This document shows positions 40,275-50,222 of a stretch of 64,000 bases of DNA, piece by piece. Position numbers and translations under genes: made by a program. The notes beneath the pieces were generated by a model. The model was given only the letters and a program-made list of their open reading frames with translations. It had not been told where the DNA came from and did no database searches. The stretch lies in the NCBI GenBank assembly GCA_017640445.1, contig JAEPQQ010000007.1, positions 1 to 64,000 on the forward strand, in the 5' to 3' direction. Position 1 is the stretch's first letter. The number at the start of each line of letters is the position of its first letter. The DNA comes from Bacteroidia bacterium (lineage in GTDB: Bacteria; Bacteroidota; Bacteroidia; NS11-12g; UBA9320).

Positions 40275-43200
40275 TTACCTTAGCACCGTTATTGTGCCAT
40301 TGTATTTGGTTTTTTCGTTGTTAAAGTCAATAACCTCCACCAGAACAACATATTGTCCAGAAAGAACTTTTGCTCCTTTAAATGTACCATCCCATCCTAT
40401 ATTTGGATCCAGCGAGGTAAAGATAACACCTCCCCAACGATCGTAAATGGATAGCTTGTACTCTTTGACAAATCGGACTCCCAGCGGTTTGAAAACATCG
40501 TTCAGGTTGTCGTCGTTAGGTGAAAAAGACGTCGGTACTTTGAGCGCTGCCTCCGGCACAATAAACAGTCCCTTGGTTAGACTGTCGTTGCAACCGTGGC
40601 TATTTTCTACCCGTAGCATAACATTGAATATACCTGTATCCTGAAACACGTGTTGATACGTCGGGCCTGAGCCCACCGGTAAGTTGTCAATCCACCAGGT
40701 CCAGCCTACGCCATCAACAGAAGCTTCAGTAAACTCAACTTCGGTTTCGTTATCAAACGAGCCAATACGAGAGTATAGGAAGTCGGCATCTGGTTTTGGG
40801 TGGATAATAGCAGCCAGCTTGTCAATAAGGGAATCTTTACAACCCAAATCAGATGTGGCGACCAACTTAACCTCGTAGGTGCCAGCAGCCAGATAGGTGT
40901 GTGAGGGGTCAGCCAATGACGATGTATTTCCGTCGCCAAACCACCATTGAGTGCCAGCGATGGTTCCACTCGAAATAGTACTCGCATTTATAAAATCAAT
41001 GGTTTCACCAATACAACCAATTCCACCGGTAAACGAAACAACAGGGTTGGGGTTTACCGTAGCGTCGACGCTTAATGAAGCCTGACACTGTTGATCGGTT
41101 GTCATGGTAAGTTCAATTGTGTATGTACCTGGGGCTGTATAGGTTAATGGGGGAGGGTTTTGGTTGGAAGAAGAGGTGCCGTCTCCGAATGCCCAGTTAA
41201 ACGTATTGTTTGAACCCCCTGATGATGTGTTGTTTAGTGTGAAACTATGGCCATTGAAACATTGTATATCGTTGTCAAGCGTAAAGTCAGCCGTAGGACT
41301 TGGATGCACGGTAGTTGTTTTTTGAATGGTGTCTCTACAACCGGCGTCGCTTTCTACAATTAGCTCAACATTAAACACACCAGTTATACCATAGGCAAAG
41401 GCCAGAGAGTCCTGAGAAACACCAGTTGTTCCGTTGCCAAAATCCCAATCGTTTAGTGTAATGGTTCCGGAAGATACAGTGCTTTGATTGACGAAGTCAA
41501 TTTCATTGTTTGCCAGGCAACTATCCTTTAGTACAATGTTAAAGTCGGCCACAGGACTAGGGCTTGTAATCACCTGATTCGTTACTGTGTCACGACAGTT
41601 CTTGTCGGAAATGGTAATGAGTTGTACGTCAAAGGTGTTAACGCTTCCGTACGAATAAGATACATTGACACCGGTTGAGTTTGAACCGTCACCCAGATCC
41701 CAGTTGTACGTCATTCCTCCTGCATTAATACTCGACGAATTAGTGAGTATAAAGTTGTTGCCGGTTAAACATTGCGGACTTGCATTTACGGTAAAGTCAG
41801 CCGTAGGGCTTGACCAAACGCGAACGTCTTTCGATGCCGTGTCCTTGCATCCGGCAGGAGTGTTCAGGGCAAGTCTTACTGTATACCTTCCTGTATCCGT
41901 ATAGGTTTTGGAAGGGCTTGCAATCGAAGCTGTTCCTCCTTGTCCAAAGTCCCAATCATACGACATGGTGCCTGACTTTATCGTTGAATTATCCGTAAAG
42001 TCGAAACCATTGGTGTTTAGGCAAGTGTCCATGTTCGCAATGCTGAAGTCGGCGTTCGGCATAGGGTTTACATCAACTCTAATTACGTTCGATACCGATT
42101 CGCATCCGCCAAATTCAATTGTTGAATGGTAGTTGCCTGAATCTTGTAGTGCAACATTGCCCAATGTGATAACCGAATCGTCTAAACCGACCATTGCCAC
42201 GCCATTTTTATACCAGGCAAACGTACCTGTTTTATAGTCGGTGGTGTTTTTGAAAACAATCGACTCTCCCTCACATGCATTCGCAGAACCACTGGTAATT
42301 GCAAGAGCAGACGATGGGTATGGTGCTACGTACACTATCGAATCGATGCGCTTGGAAACAATGCTATCGTTCAAAACAAGTTCCGCGTAATACCAACCGG
42401 TATCGGGTAGATTAAAACCAATCGGTCCGTCAAGGTCAGACTTAAACGTGAGCAAACCGTACTTGCTTACGTACCAGCGTTTTTTGTATACGTTTCCTAT
42501 ACTGGAGTCGGTTAGTGTAATGGTTGAGTTTTGACAAATTCGGTTGGTGTCAATGGTAAAGTGTGGAATTGGAATACGAGGTTCCAAAACAATACCATAA
42601 TCTTCTGTCTGACCGTAACGCAGTGTATCGCACGAGTGGTCGATGACATTATAGTCGCTCATCACACGCATGCGAATAAGGGTATTTGATACGGCTGTGA
42701 TCGGAATTTTTATGGTGTCTTTGTGGTTTCTTGTTTCATATGTGTCGTACACCAGTTCACCAGCATCTTCAAGGTCTCCATTGTTATTGAAGTCGATGTA
42801 GATCTTTACGTATTCTTTATATCGGGTTCCGGTTAGGATTTCAGCAACATACCCCGTATCCGACTTAAGGTTTAAGACATTTGTGCAGGCCATGTCCAGA
42901 TATTCGCCTTCCGATCGTTTGTCAGACGAGGGGAAGGTGTATTGGTCAATTTTTACCTCAAAAATTCCAAGACCAGAAGTGTTTCGCTCTGTTTTAGGTG
43001 TGCATTTGGCCGACGTGATGGGTTGAAAAACTTCGATGTAGTCCGTCATCTCAACCGAGTCATGGCCGATACAGTTTTCTGCGTACAACTTTACCGTATA
43101 CGTTCCGGTAGCATTAAAACTAACAGACGGATTTTGACTGCAGCTATCAGTTCCATTTAGGAAACTAACTGTGTTGGGAGTGAACTTCCAATACCAATTG

Positions 43201-45683
43201 GTTGGCAGTTTTGCCGAAGTGTCGGTAAACTGAACCGCCTGGCCCTGGCACACTCGAACGGTTTCACTGGTGAAACCTGGTTCGGGTACCTCTTGTTCCT
43301 CATCGTACAATGGAGAACGCCAGTTCCCACGCCCATAGGTGGCGCAAACTACATGACTCTTGTCTCGCCCTTGTGGACTATAGTATATCTCAACGTCTCG
43401 TACACGTGTATTGATTGGCATGTTATCGTTATACCAAATCCAGCTACTCATGGTGGTGTCTTTATAGAAAACACCCATGTAGGTTCCTACATACATGCCT
43501 TGGTTTTTACTACTGGAGTCAAAAACCAACGACAACATCGGGATATTGGGTAAGCCATTGGATATGTTGGTCCACGACGAACCTCCATTATCCGATTGGT
43601 ATACTTTATTCGATTGGCAGATCCAAACGCGATATGCTTTTTTAGGATGTGACTCGATCCAAAGAACACTTGAAGCATTTGGGAGATTACTGGTTAGGTC
43701 CGTCCAGCTTGGAGATGCCGCATTAACGTTGGTAGATTTAAAGAATTTATTGCCTGATCGCGATACGTATAGAATGTCGGAATTGGCGGCGGAATTTTCC
43801 AATGCTCTTATGTTTTGAGAATTCGATCCTGCCACGTTGTTGGATATCTTGGTCCAGGTAACGCTGTTTACGGAAGCTGCTTTGATATTGGTAGACCTCC
43901 AAATGTTTTTATATCCCACAAACATGGTTGATGGAGTTCCTTCTCGAAGAACAAACGGGGTTACCCATCCACCGGATTCAGTAATACCATTTTTTCCATC
44001 TTTGGCAATGGTTCCGGTGCTGTAGCCATTCACCATACGTCGGACATCACCATAATAGAGATCGCTATAGGCATAGTTCTCGTCTGTTGGGTCGATGACA
44101 CAATCCATTCCATCTCCACCAACTACGGTATACCACGAGCCTTTTTCCAAAAGGCCAGTACCATTGTCCTGATACCCATTAATCAGATAGTCTCGTTGCG
44201 TTGCGCTTTGTCCAAGCCGATAGATTTGAGCAATGCCAAGGCCTTTACTTATGTCGGTCCAACTGGAACCTCGGTCTTTCGTGTAGTAAACTCCTCCGTC
44301 ATTTCCGGAAAAGAGCGCATCTGTTTTGGGTTGGTATTCCAGAACGTGATTGTCTGCATGAACAGAGGGTGCACCACCGCTGCCCACCCAGTGTGCATTG
44401 ATCTTCCAGGTGGCTCCACTGTCCAGGCTTTGAAATATGTTTACCCCACAAACATTTACGATTGATTTATCATTTGGGTCTGCCGAGATGTCGAGATCGT
44501 ACCAGGCTTGCCCACCTGTTCCCGATCCCAGGTGAGAATAGTCCATGATGTTTGGAGTATTGCTCATTCGGGTAAAGCTCACACCGCGATTTGTAGATAG
44601 ATATAGGCCTTCAAACGTACGTTGGTTCGTGATTACGACATATACAAAGTTTGAGTCGGCAGGGGTAACTGCCACCGCCGCCCGAGATTTTCCTGTAGAC
44701 AAACCGCTGGTAATTTTGGTCCAGGTTTGTCCGTTGTCTGCACTTCGGTAAAACTGTGCACCGGTGCGGCAGGCGTAGGCGTATTTTGAATTTACTGCAT
44801 CAAATGTTAGGTCTTTAAAATTTCCTGATACAGATCTCGACCAGGTTTGACCAGCATTGGTTGAGCGAAACACACCACTGCTTGTGGCTGCCAAAAGGAT
44901 GTCGGTATTCTTAGGGTCGATAACAATCTTTCCTACAACCGTATTTCCCATGCCGGAAGTGGATTGTTGCCAGGTTTTTCCAGCATCGATACTTTTGAAT
45001 ACACCACGACCATACGAATCACTCGCGTCGCGATCGCCGGTGCCCAGATAAATTGTGTCGGGGCGCTGTGGGTCAATAGCAATAGATGAAACACCCAGAG
45101 TTGCCAATGTATCCGTATTCGTGCTCCAGGTTTTCCCGCCGTCAGTTGTTACCCATACACCACCTGCGGGTGCGCCAGCGTAAATAACATTGGTGTCGGT
45201 AGGGTGAAAGGCGAGTCCGTTAATCCTTCCCAGTCCATTGGGTTGGCCTGTACGGTTCTTCGGTTGATAGTCCGGGCCGATTTCCTTCCAGTTTCCTGAA
45301 ACCTGGCAGGTTGCTGTGCCGCTACCTATGGCACCGCCCATGCTAAAACCTCCGCCAAAACCAGTTGGCGCAGCGCGCAACTTTAGATATTTTTCAACTT
45401 CGGCTTCCAGTGATCCAGGAGCGGGAATATTGCCTTTTCCGTCAATCAGTTGAGACATGTTGTACTCCCATCTCTTAAAGGGTTTGTAACCACTTCCTTT
45501 TTCAATTGTCCGATTCTCCCAATACAGGTTAAACGCCCGTTGGGTCTTGTAGAAGTTTACCGTTGGGTCCTGCATCATGTCAACCCAATAGGGGTATTCT
45601 GAGGTGTCAGGAGCCGTTGTTTGAGCCTTGAGAAATGGAATTATTAGAATGGTGCAAAAGAGGAAACTGGAGAGACGCTTCAT
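40275..45683 (-). CDS. Giant secreted multidomain protein: VPS10/BNR-like beta-propeller, PKD-type, GEVED and Ig-like domains, T9SS type B sorting domain
   Basis: Start at MKRLSSFLFCTILIIPFLKAQ (45683); repeated TWxxxxxGL/STNAGQTWS BNR motifs; IDFNNNGDLEDAGE...GQTEDYGI; tandem YDWDFGQG/NWAFGDG PKDs; C-term VPTSFSPNDDNLNDVFKPLG...YDRWGGVIF...WDGTFKG. Confidence 0.9.
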   Translation of the reverse strand: MKRLSSFLFCTILIIPFLKAQTTAPDTSEYPYWVDMMQDPTVNFYKTQRAFNLYWENRTIEKGSGYKPFKRWEYNMSQLIDGKGNIPAPGSLEAEVEKYLKLRAAPTGFGGGFSMGGAIGSGTATCQVSGNWKEIGPDYQPKNRTGQPNGLGRINGLAFHPTDTNVIYAGAPAGGVWVTTDGGKTWSTNTDTLATLGVSSIAIDPQRPDTIYLGTGDRDASDSYGRGVFKSIDAGKTWQQSTSGMGNTVVGKIVIDPKNTDILLAATSSGVFRSTNAGQTWSRSVSGNFKDLTFDAVNSKYAYACRTGAQFYRSADNGQTWTKITSGLSTGKSRAAVAVTPADSNFVYVVITNQRTFEGLYLSTNRGVSFTRMSNTPNIMDYSHLGSGTGGQAWYDLDISADPNDKSIVNVCGVNIFQSLDSGATWKINAHWVGSGGAPSVHADNHVLEYQPKTDALFSGNDGGVYYTKDRGSSWTDISKGLGIAQIYRLGQSATQRDYLINGYQDNGTGLLEKGSWYTVVGGDGMDCVIDPTDENYAYSDLYYGDVRRMVNGYSTGTIAKDGKNGITESGGWVTPFVLREGTPSTMFVGYKNIWRSTNIKAASVNSVTWTKISNNVAGSNSQNIRALENSAANSDILYVSRSGNKFFKSTNVNAASPSWTDLTSNLPNASSVLWIESHPKKAYRVWICQSNKVYQSDNGGSSWTNISNGLPNIPMLSLVFDSSSKNQGMYVGTYMGVFYKDTTMSSWIWYNDNMPINTRVRDVEIYYSPQGRDKSHVVCATYGRGNWRSPLYDEEQEVPEPGFTSETVRVCQGQAVQFTDTSAKLPTNWYWKFTPNTVSFLNGTDSCSQNPSVSFNATGTYTVKLYAENCIGHDSVEMTDYIEVFQPITSAKCTPKTERNTSGLGIFEVKIDQYTFPSSDKRSEGEYLDMACTNVLNLKSDTGYVAEILTGTRYKEYVKIYIDFNNNGDLEDAGELVYDTYETRNHKDTIKIPITAVSNTLIRMRVMSDYNVIDHSCDTLRYGQTEDYGIVLEPRIPIPHFTIDTNRICQNSTITLTDSSIGNVYKKRWYVSKYGLLTFKSDLDGPIGFNLPDTGWYYAELVLNDSIVSKRIDSIVYVAPYPSSALAITSGSANACEGESIVFKNTTDYKTGTFAWYKNGVAMVGLDDSVITLGNVALQDSGNYHSTIEFGGCESVSNVIRVDVNPMPNADFSIANMDTCLNTNGFDFTDNSTIKSGTMSYDWDFGQGGTASIASPSKTYTDTGRYTVRLALNTPAGCKDTASKDVRVWSSPTADFTVNASPQCLTGNNFILTNSSSINAGGMTYNWDLGDGSNSTGVNVSYSYGSVNTFDVQLITISDKNCRDTVTNQVITSPSPVADFNIVLKDSCLANNEIDFVNQSTVSSGTITLNDWDFGNGTTGVSQDSLAFAYGITGVFNVELIVESDAGCRDTIQKTTTVHPSPTADFTLDNDIQCFNGHSFTLNNTSSGGSNNTFNWAFGDGTSSSNQNPPPLTYTAPGTYTIELTMTTDQQCQASLSVDATVNPNPVVSFTGGIGCIGETIDFINASTISSGTIAGTQWWFGDGNTSSLADPSHTYLAAGTYEVKLVATSDLGCKDSLIDKLAAIIHPKPDADFLYSRIGSFDNETEVEFTEASVDGVGWTWWIDNLPVGSGPTYQHVFQDTGIFNVMLRVENSHGCNDSLTKGLFIVPEAALKVPTSFSPNDDNLNDVFKPLGVRFVKEYKLSIYDRWGGVIFTSLDPNIGWDGTFKGAKVLSGQYVVLVEVIDFNNEKTKYNGTITVLR

Positions 45684-45765
45684 TCGCTGTAATAGATTAG
45701 AACAACGAATATAGCCAAAACCACCTATTTTTCCTATGGTTTGTCCAGGTATGACCCATTGGTTA

Positions 45766-47451
45766 CTAAGCCGTTCTAATGCTTCGCTGCAGAATATGAG
45801 CCAGAATAAAAACCAGTATAACTCCAAGTATGTTGTACCAGAGGTAGCCAATGCTGATGTTATAACCTATTGCTTTGCCGATTTGATCATCAAAGAAATA
45901 CAAAAGGAGTACAACCAATTCTGAAAGGATGGCCGCGTAAAAAACAGCTCTTCCCTTAATTCGTTTGGCGTAAAACGCCACGAGAAAAACTCCGAGAACA
46001 GTACCATAAAACAGTGAGCCTAAAATGTTAACGGCTTCTACGAGGCTGTCCAGAAATTGGGCAACCAGGGCAAAACCAATTGCGAACAAGCCCCATATGG
46101 CGGTGATGAATTTACTGGCAGTTACTGATTTTTTTATTTTGGCAGAGGGTTTTAGTCGTTCGTAAAAGTCGACCACCGTTGTTGTGCCAAGTGCATTGAG
46201 TTCTGCAGCCGTAGACGACATAGCCGCAGAGAAAATAACCGCCATTAATAACCCAATCAGACCGATTGGCAGATGGTCTAAAACAAACGTGATAAAAACA
46301 AAGTCGCTTTCTTTTTCTACCTGAGCCTGGTATCCTGACTCCTTGATCAACTTCTTTAGCTCTGTGTCGAGGCGCAACCGTTCATTCTCTGCCTGCTCCT
46401 GTCCCTGTTTGTATGTTTCTATGTCTTCGGTAATGAGCTTGCGCTGTTCCTCGAACAAAGCTTGCTTCTGTTCGGCAATGGCCTCGTATCTGCCAGCATA
46501 CTCGGATTGCATCACGTGCTCAACAGCCAGATCGTCGAAATGGCTTGGCGGGGCATTGAGCTGGTAAAAAACGAATACCAGAATTCCAAGAAACAGGATG
46601 AAAAACTGCATAGGTATCTTAAGAACTGCATTGAAGTACAGCCCTGTACGGATTTCCTTGACGGATTTGCCTGATATGTACCGCTGCACCTGGCTTTGAT
46701 CAGTTCCGAAATAAGATAACATGAGGAAGGTGCCGGCTAGTAAGCCTGACCAAATGTTGTATTTCTTGTGTATGTCAAATTTCCAGTCAATGGCTGTAAG
46801 ACGTTGGCCTGCATCAGCTACCGTCCACATTTGTTCAGAACCAATGTCTTGGTTAATGTAGTACAACAGGTACCCAAAGGCAATAAAAAGGCCTAGAAAG
46901 ATCACGGCCATTTGTTGTTTGTGCGTCTGCGTTACGGCACGCGTTCCACCCGATACAGTATACAACACCACCAAGGTGCCAATTACAAGGATATTGACAT
47001 AAAGCGGAAGGCCGAGTAGTTGACTTAGAATGATGGAAGGTGCGTAAATTGTTATACCCGCAGCAAGCCCACGTTGAACCAAAAACAGAAACGCGGTAAG
47101 GAGTCGGGTATTCAGGTCAAAACGGCTTTCGAGAAACTCATAGGCGGTATAGACCTTTAGTTTGTGATACAAGGGGACAAAAGCCAGGGCAATGACGATC
47201 ATTGCAATTGGGAGACCGAAGTAAAACTGTGCAAATTCGAGCCCCTTTTGATACCCGAGCCCCGGAGTGGACAAAAAAGTGATGGCACTGGCTTGTGTAG
47301 CCATTATGGAAAGGCCAATGGCCCACCAGGGGGTTGATCGATCAGATGCCAGATACGTTTCCTGATTCTTAGCTCCACGGGTTTTGTAAATACCATAGAG
47401 GGTGATAAAAACCAAAGTGCCAAAGAGCACAAACCAATCAAACCAATGCAT
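45766..47451 (-). CDS. Sodium:solute symporter (SSS family) with coiled-coil insertion
   Basis: 561 aa; WWAIGLSIMATQASAITFLSTPGLGY, YFGTDQSQVQRYISGKS; many TMs. Confidence 0.9.
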   Translation of the reverse strand: MHWFDWFVLFGTLVFITLYGIYKTRGAKNQETYLASDRSTPWWAIGLSIMATQASAITFLSTPGLGYQKGLEFAQFYFGLPIAMIVIALAFVPLYHKLKVYTAYEFLESRFDLNTRLLTAFLFLVQRGLAAGITIYAPSIILSQLLGLPLYVNILVIGTLVVLYTVSGGTRAVTQTHKQQMAVIFLGLFIAFGYLLYYINQDIGSEQMWTVADAGQRLTAIDWKFDIHKKYNIWSGLLAGTFLMLSYFGTDQSQVQRYISGKSVKEIRTGLYFNAVLKIPMQFFILFLGILVFVFYQLNAPPSHFDDLAVEHVMQSEYAGRYEAIAEQKQALFEEQRKLITEDIETYKQGQEQAENERLRLDTELKKLIKESGYQAQVEKESDFVFITFVLDHLPIGLIGLLMAVIFSAAMSSTAAELNALGTTTVVDFYERLKPSAKIKKSVTASKFITAIWGLFAIGFALVAQFLDSLVEAVNILGSLFYGTVLGVFLVAFYAKRIKGRAVFYAAILSELVVLLLYFFDDQIGKAIGYNISIGYLWYNILGVILVFILAHILQRSIRTA

Positions 47452-47453
47452 TG

Positions 47454-48476
47454 TTACTGGGTTCTCAGGCTAAAGTCTTTCGCTGTTTGGAGAACTTTTC
47501 CAAACGTATAGTCCTGTACAATTAAAACTCGTTTGAACTTATTCGACAAGGCGTAAAATCGGCTTGGGTCATGCGCCAACTCATTTCCTTCCTTATCGTA
47601 TAAACCATGCATTTTTTCGTGGCTTTCTTTTTGGTAGAAGGCCAGTTCGTCAACGCCGCGGTTTTCACTTTCCAATCGAATGGTGCAGAAGGGTTGTTTT
47701 GCTTTCAGGGCATTTTTCAACGAGTCAGACGTTGTGTTATAGAACGTCTCGAAATTCAATTTGCCAAACAGGTTGAAATACGACTTAACAGCACCCGTGT
47801 TAACGGCTTCAAGAGAAGCGGTAAAGTCAATGTTTCCGTCTGGTTTCTTCGTCATACCAAACGACTGGAGTGAGTCCGGGTATGAAACCTTGATGGACTT
47901 GATCTGATCCTTGTTACTGGCAAAGAGTGCTCTGCTGATCCAAACGTCTTCGTTTAGATCGTAACGCGAGTTTAAGAACCCATTGAAGCCCGGTATCTGC
48001 ACAATCATGGGCAGATTGTCCCCAGGTAGTTTGTAATAGGTGCCAAGTTGCGATGGCGTGGTGTTTCCAACCATGTATACCAGTTCTGGCGCAGATGGAT
48101 TGCTGGTATAGACTTCAACCTTGATTCCGTGTATACTCATGTATGATAATACATTCTCAACGGCTGCTTTTGGAGCGGGTCCCTGCACTTTAAGGTTCGA
48201 CATGGTTTCGTTTAGTAAAAAGTTAACCCGCTTTTCGGAAGCCACAAAAGAGTTGTTTACCGTCCAGGTTCCATCGGGTTGCTTTCGCAGATAAATCTGC
48301 TTGTCGCCCGACTGATCTGTCATGAAAATGAGGCTCACTTCATCCGGATTGGAAACCGCGAAGTTTTGCTGATCTTCGTTTCCCTGGGTAACCTCAGGAC
48401 GCTGCTTTAACCAAAGTAGGCCACCAACAGCTATTAATAAAATTAGGAAAAGTAGGGCGTATCGTTTTGAAGTCAT
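47454..48476 (-). CDS. DUF4340 domain-containing protein
   Basis: 340 aa, single N-terminal TM; FAVSNPDEVSLIFMTDQSGDKQIYLRKQPDGTWTVN. Confidence 0.75.
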   Translation of the reverse strand: MTSKRYALLFLILLIAVGGLLWLKQRPEVTQGNEDQQNFAVSNPDEVSLIFMTDQSGDKQIYLRKQPDGTWTVNNSFVASEKRVNFLLNETMSNLKVQGPAPKAAVENVLSYMSIHGIKVEVYTSNPSAPELVYMVGNTTPSQLGTYYKLPGDNLPMIVQIPGFNGFLNSRYDLNEDVWISRALFASNKDQIKSIKVSYPDSLQSFGMTKKPDGNIDFTASLEAVNTGAVKSYFNLFGKLNFETFYNTTSDSLKNALKAKQPFCTIRLESENRGVDELAFYQKESHEKMHGLYDKEGNELAHDPSRFYALSNKFKRVLIVQDYTFGKVLQTAKDFSLRTQ

Positions 48477-48515
48477 ACTGCACTTTTTATCGCGACAAAT
48501 TTAACGGGTATTAGG

Positions 48516-49262
48516 TTATCGGTTTGTCCTTTTTGACAAACGGACTGATTCGTGACAAGTCTTGGAAGGCAGGGGCATTTTATTTTGATCTACATAACTG
48601 TAATAAGAGGAAGATGTTACGATCAAATGGTCCAGCACTGCGATATCCAGAATATTACCCGCGTCCACCAGCTTTTGGGTTAAGACATTGTCGGCCTGGC
48701 TTGGCTTCAAGTTTCCGCTGGGGTGGTTGTGGCAAAGGATGATGCCGGTTGCATTTTGCTCAAGAACACGTTTAAATACCACTTTAGGGTCAACAGTGGT
48801 GTGGCTTAAACCACCTCGGCTAATGTGTACATCACCTATAATATGGTTGGCTCTGTTGAGCAGAATGACCCAGAATTCTTCATGAGTTTTGTCGGCAAGT
48901 TTGTGCGCAATATAGGCATGCGCCTGAGAGCTGCTTTTTACCGACCGAAGTGATGCTGCTTCTTCTGAAATTCGTCGGGCACCTAATTCAATGGCACTTA
49001 AGATGGTAATGGCTTTAGCGGGACCAATGCCCTCAATTCGACATAAATCCTGCACACCAAATCGCGCCAAATTGTTAAGACTGTTGTTGGCTGCATGTAG
49101 AATATCCCGTGCCACATCGGTAGCTGACCGTCTTCTGCTTCCGGAGGAAATAAGAATACCCAGAAGTTCAGCATTGCTTAATGTATGTTTACCGTGACGG
49201 GAAAGTTTTTCTCGTGGACGTTCGTCCAGCGATCTGTTTTTGATCGCAACATAGTTTGGCAT
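48516..49262 (-). CDS. radC: RadC-family JAB-domain protein
   Basis: HNHPSGNLKPSQAD JAMM motif, N-terminal HhH; start set at 49262. Confidence 0.93.
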   Translation of the reverse strand: MPNYVAIKNRSLDERPREKLSRHGKHTLSNAELLGILISSGSRRRSATDVARDILHAANNSLNNLARFGVQDLCRIEGIGPAKAITILSAIELGARRISEEAASLRSVKSSSQAHAYIAHKLADKTHEEFWVILLNRANHIIGDVHISRGGLSHTTVDPKVVFKRVLEQNATGIILCHNHPSGNLKPSQADNVLTQKLVDAGNILDIAVLDHLIVTSSSYYSYVDQNKMPLPSKTCHESVRLSKRTNR

Positions 49263-49268
49263 GCCACA

Positions 49269-49305
49269 AAAAAAAGGCTTTCGGTATGGTACCAAAAGCC
49301 TTTTG
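49269..49305 (-). terminator. Hairpin/T-tract terminator downstream of rpsT
   Basis: AAAAGGCTTTCGGTA-TGG-TACCAAAAGCCTTTT inverted repeat; the single mismatch is a G-U wobble in minus-strand RNA, followed by U8 tract. Confidence 0.75.
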
Positions 49306-49330
49306 TAATTTATTTTAAGTTCTTTCTCTG

Positions 49331-49582
49331 TTACAGAGAGTTTACGTGCTTGCTTAAGCTGCTTTTCAGGTTCGCCACTTTGTTTTTGTGGATGATGTTG
49401 TTTTTGGCTAACTTATCCATCATAGAAAATGTTTCCTTCAAAAGGCCTTCAGCTTCCTTTTTGTCTGTAGACGTACGCACCTTTTTAATCCAGGTCCGTG
49501 TGGTTTTATGCTGGTAGCGGTTACGATCACGCTTAGCCTCGTTGCTTCTGATTCTCTTTAATGCGCTTTTGTGGTTTGCCAT
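49331..49582 (-). CDS. rpsT: 30S ribosomal protein S20
   Basis: 83 aa MANHKSALKRIRSNEAKRDRNRYQHKTTRTWIKKV. Confidence 0.97.
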   Translation of the reverse strand: MANHKSALKRIRSNEAKRDRNRYQHKTTRTWIKKVRTSTDKKEAEGLLKETFSMMDKLAKNNIIHKNKVANLKSSLSKHVNSL

Positions 49583-49640
49583 TGCAATTTTTTTAAGGAT
49601 TGCAAAGGTAGAACTAATTTTTTGAAACCAAAAAGGTTTT

Positions 49641-50222
49641 TTAACTAGTTTTTGAATTCGAAAACTCCTGGCGTTTTGGACTTATCTGAATATGGTTGTC
49701 AACCAGTTTTACCACTGAGTTGTCGGGTATCTCTGTTCGGATGTAACAACCCGCACCAACGGTTACATTGTTCCCAATTTTGGCACCGGGCACCAGGCTG
49801 CAATTTGCACCGATCCAAACGTCGTTTCCAATGGTAACCCCTTTCTTTTTGGAGGTTTTGGTATGGTCGTATTTAGAGTGATTGGTGGTAGCGATTATTG
49901 TGTTGGGGCCAATAATAACATTGCTCCCCATTTTTAGTCCACCTGAAGCATTGATGTAACAACCGATACTGCCTCCCGGGTAGGAGAACTCGTCGCGGTC
50001 AATATTCTGCCAGTCAATCACCTGAGATCTGAAGTCAACCGGCCATGGAACACTACCATTTATTCGAAGAACTTTTTGAAAAAAGAAGTAACGCTTAAAA
50101 AGTTGGTAATGAAATACCTGCCCCTCATACAAGTTTTGAAACTTCGGGTAGAAGATCCGCATAACGGGCTTAAAGATGATTTTGTCACAGCCCCGGAGAA
50201 TCGGTTTTATCAGCTTTTTCAA
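49641..50222 (-). CDS. Hexapeptide-repeat (LbH) acyltransferase, serine acetyltransferase-like
   Basis: GVTIGNDVWIGANCSLVPGAKIGNNVTVGAGC; probable TTG start at 50222 overlapping upstream TGA stop (TTGA). Confidence 0.8.
   Translation of the reverse strand: MKKLIKPILRGCDKIIFKPVMRIFYPKFQNLYEGQVFHYQLFKRYFFFQKVLRINGSVPWPVDFRSQVIDWQNIDRDEFSYPGGSIGCYINASGGLKMGSNVIIGPNTIIATTNHSKYDHTKTSKKKGVTIGNDVWIGANCSLVPGAKIGNNVTVGAGCYIRTEIPDNSVVKLVDNHIQISPKRQEFSNSKTS

Noticed and set aside
42942-45051. Many plus-strand ORFs of 60-107 aa opposite the giant minus-strand gene
   Set aside because: Antisense shadow ORFs; the minus-strand frame is continuous and domain-rich.
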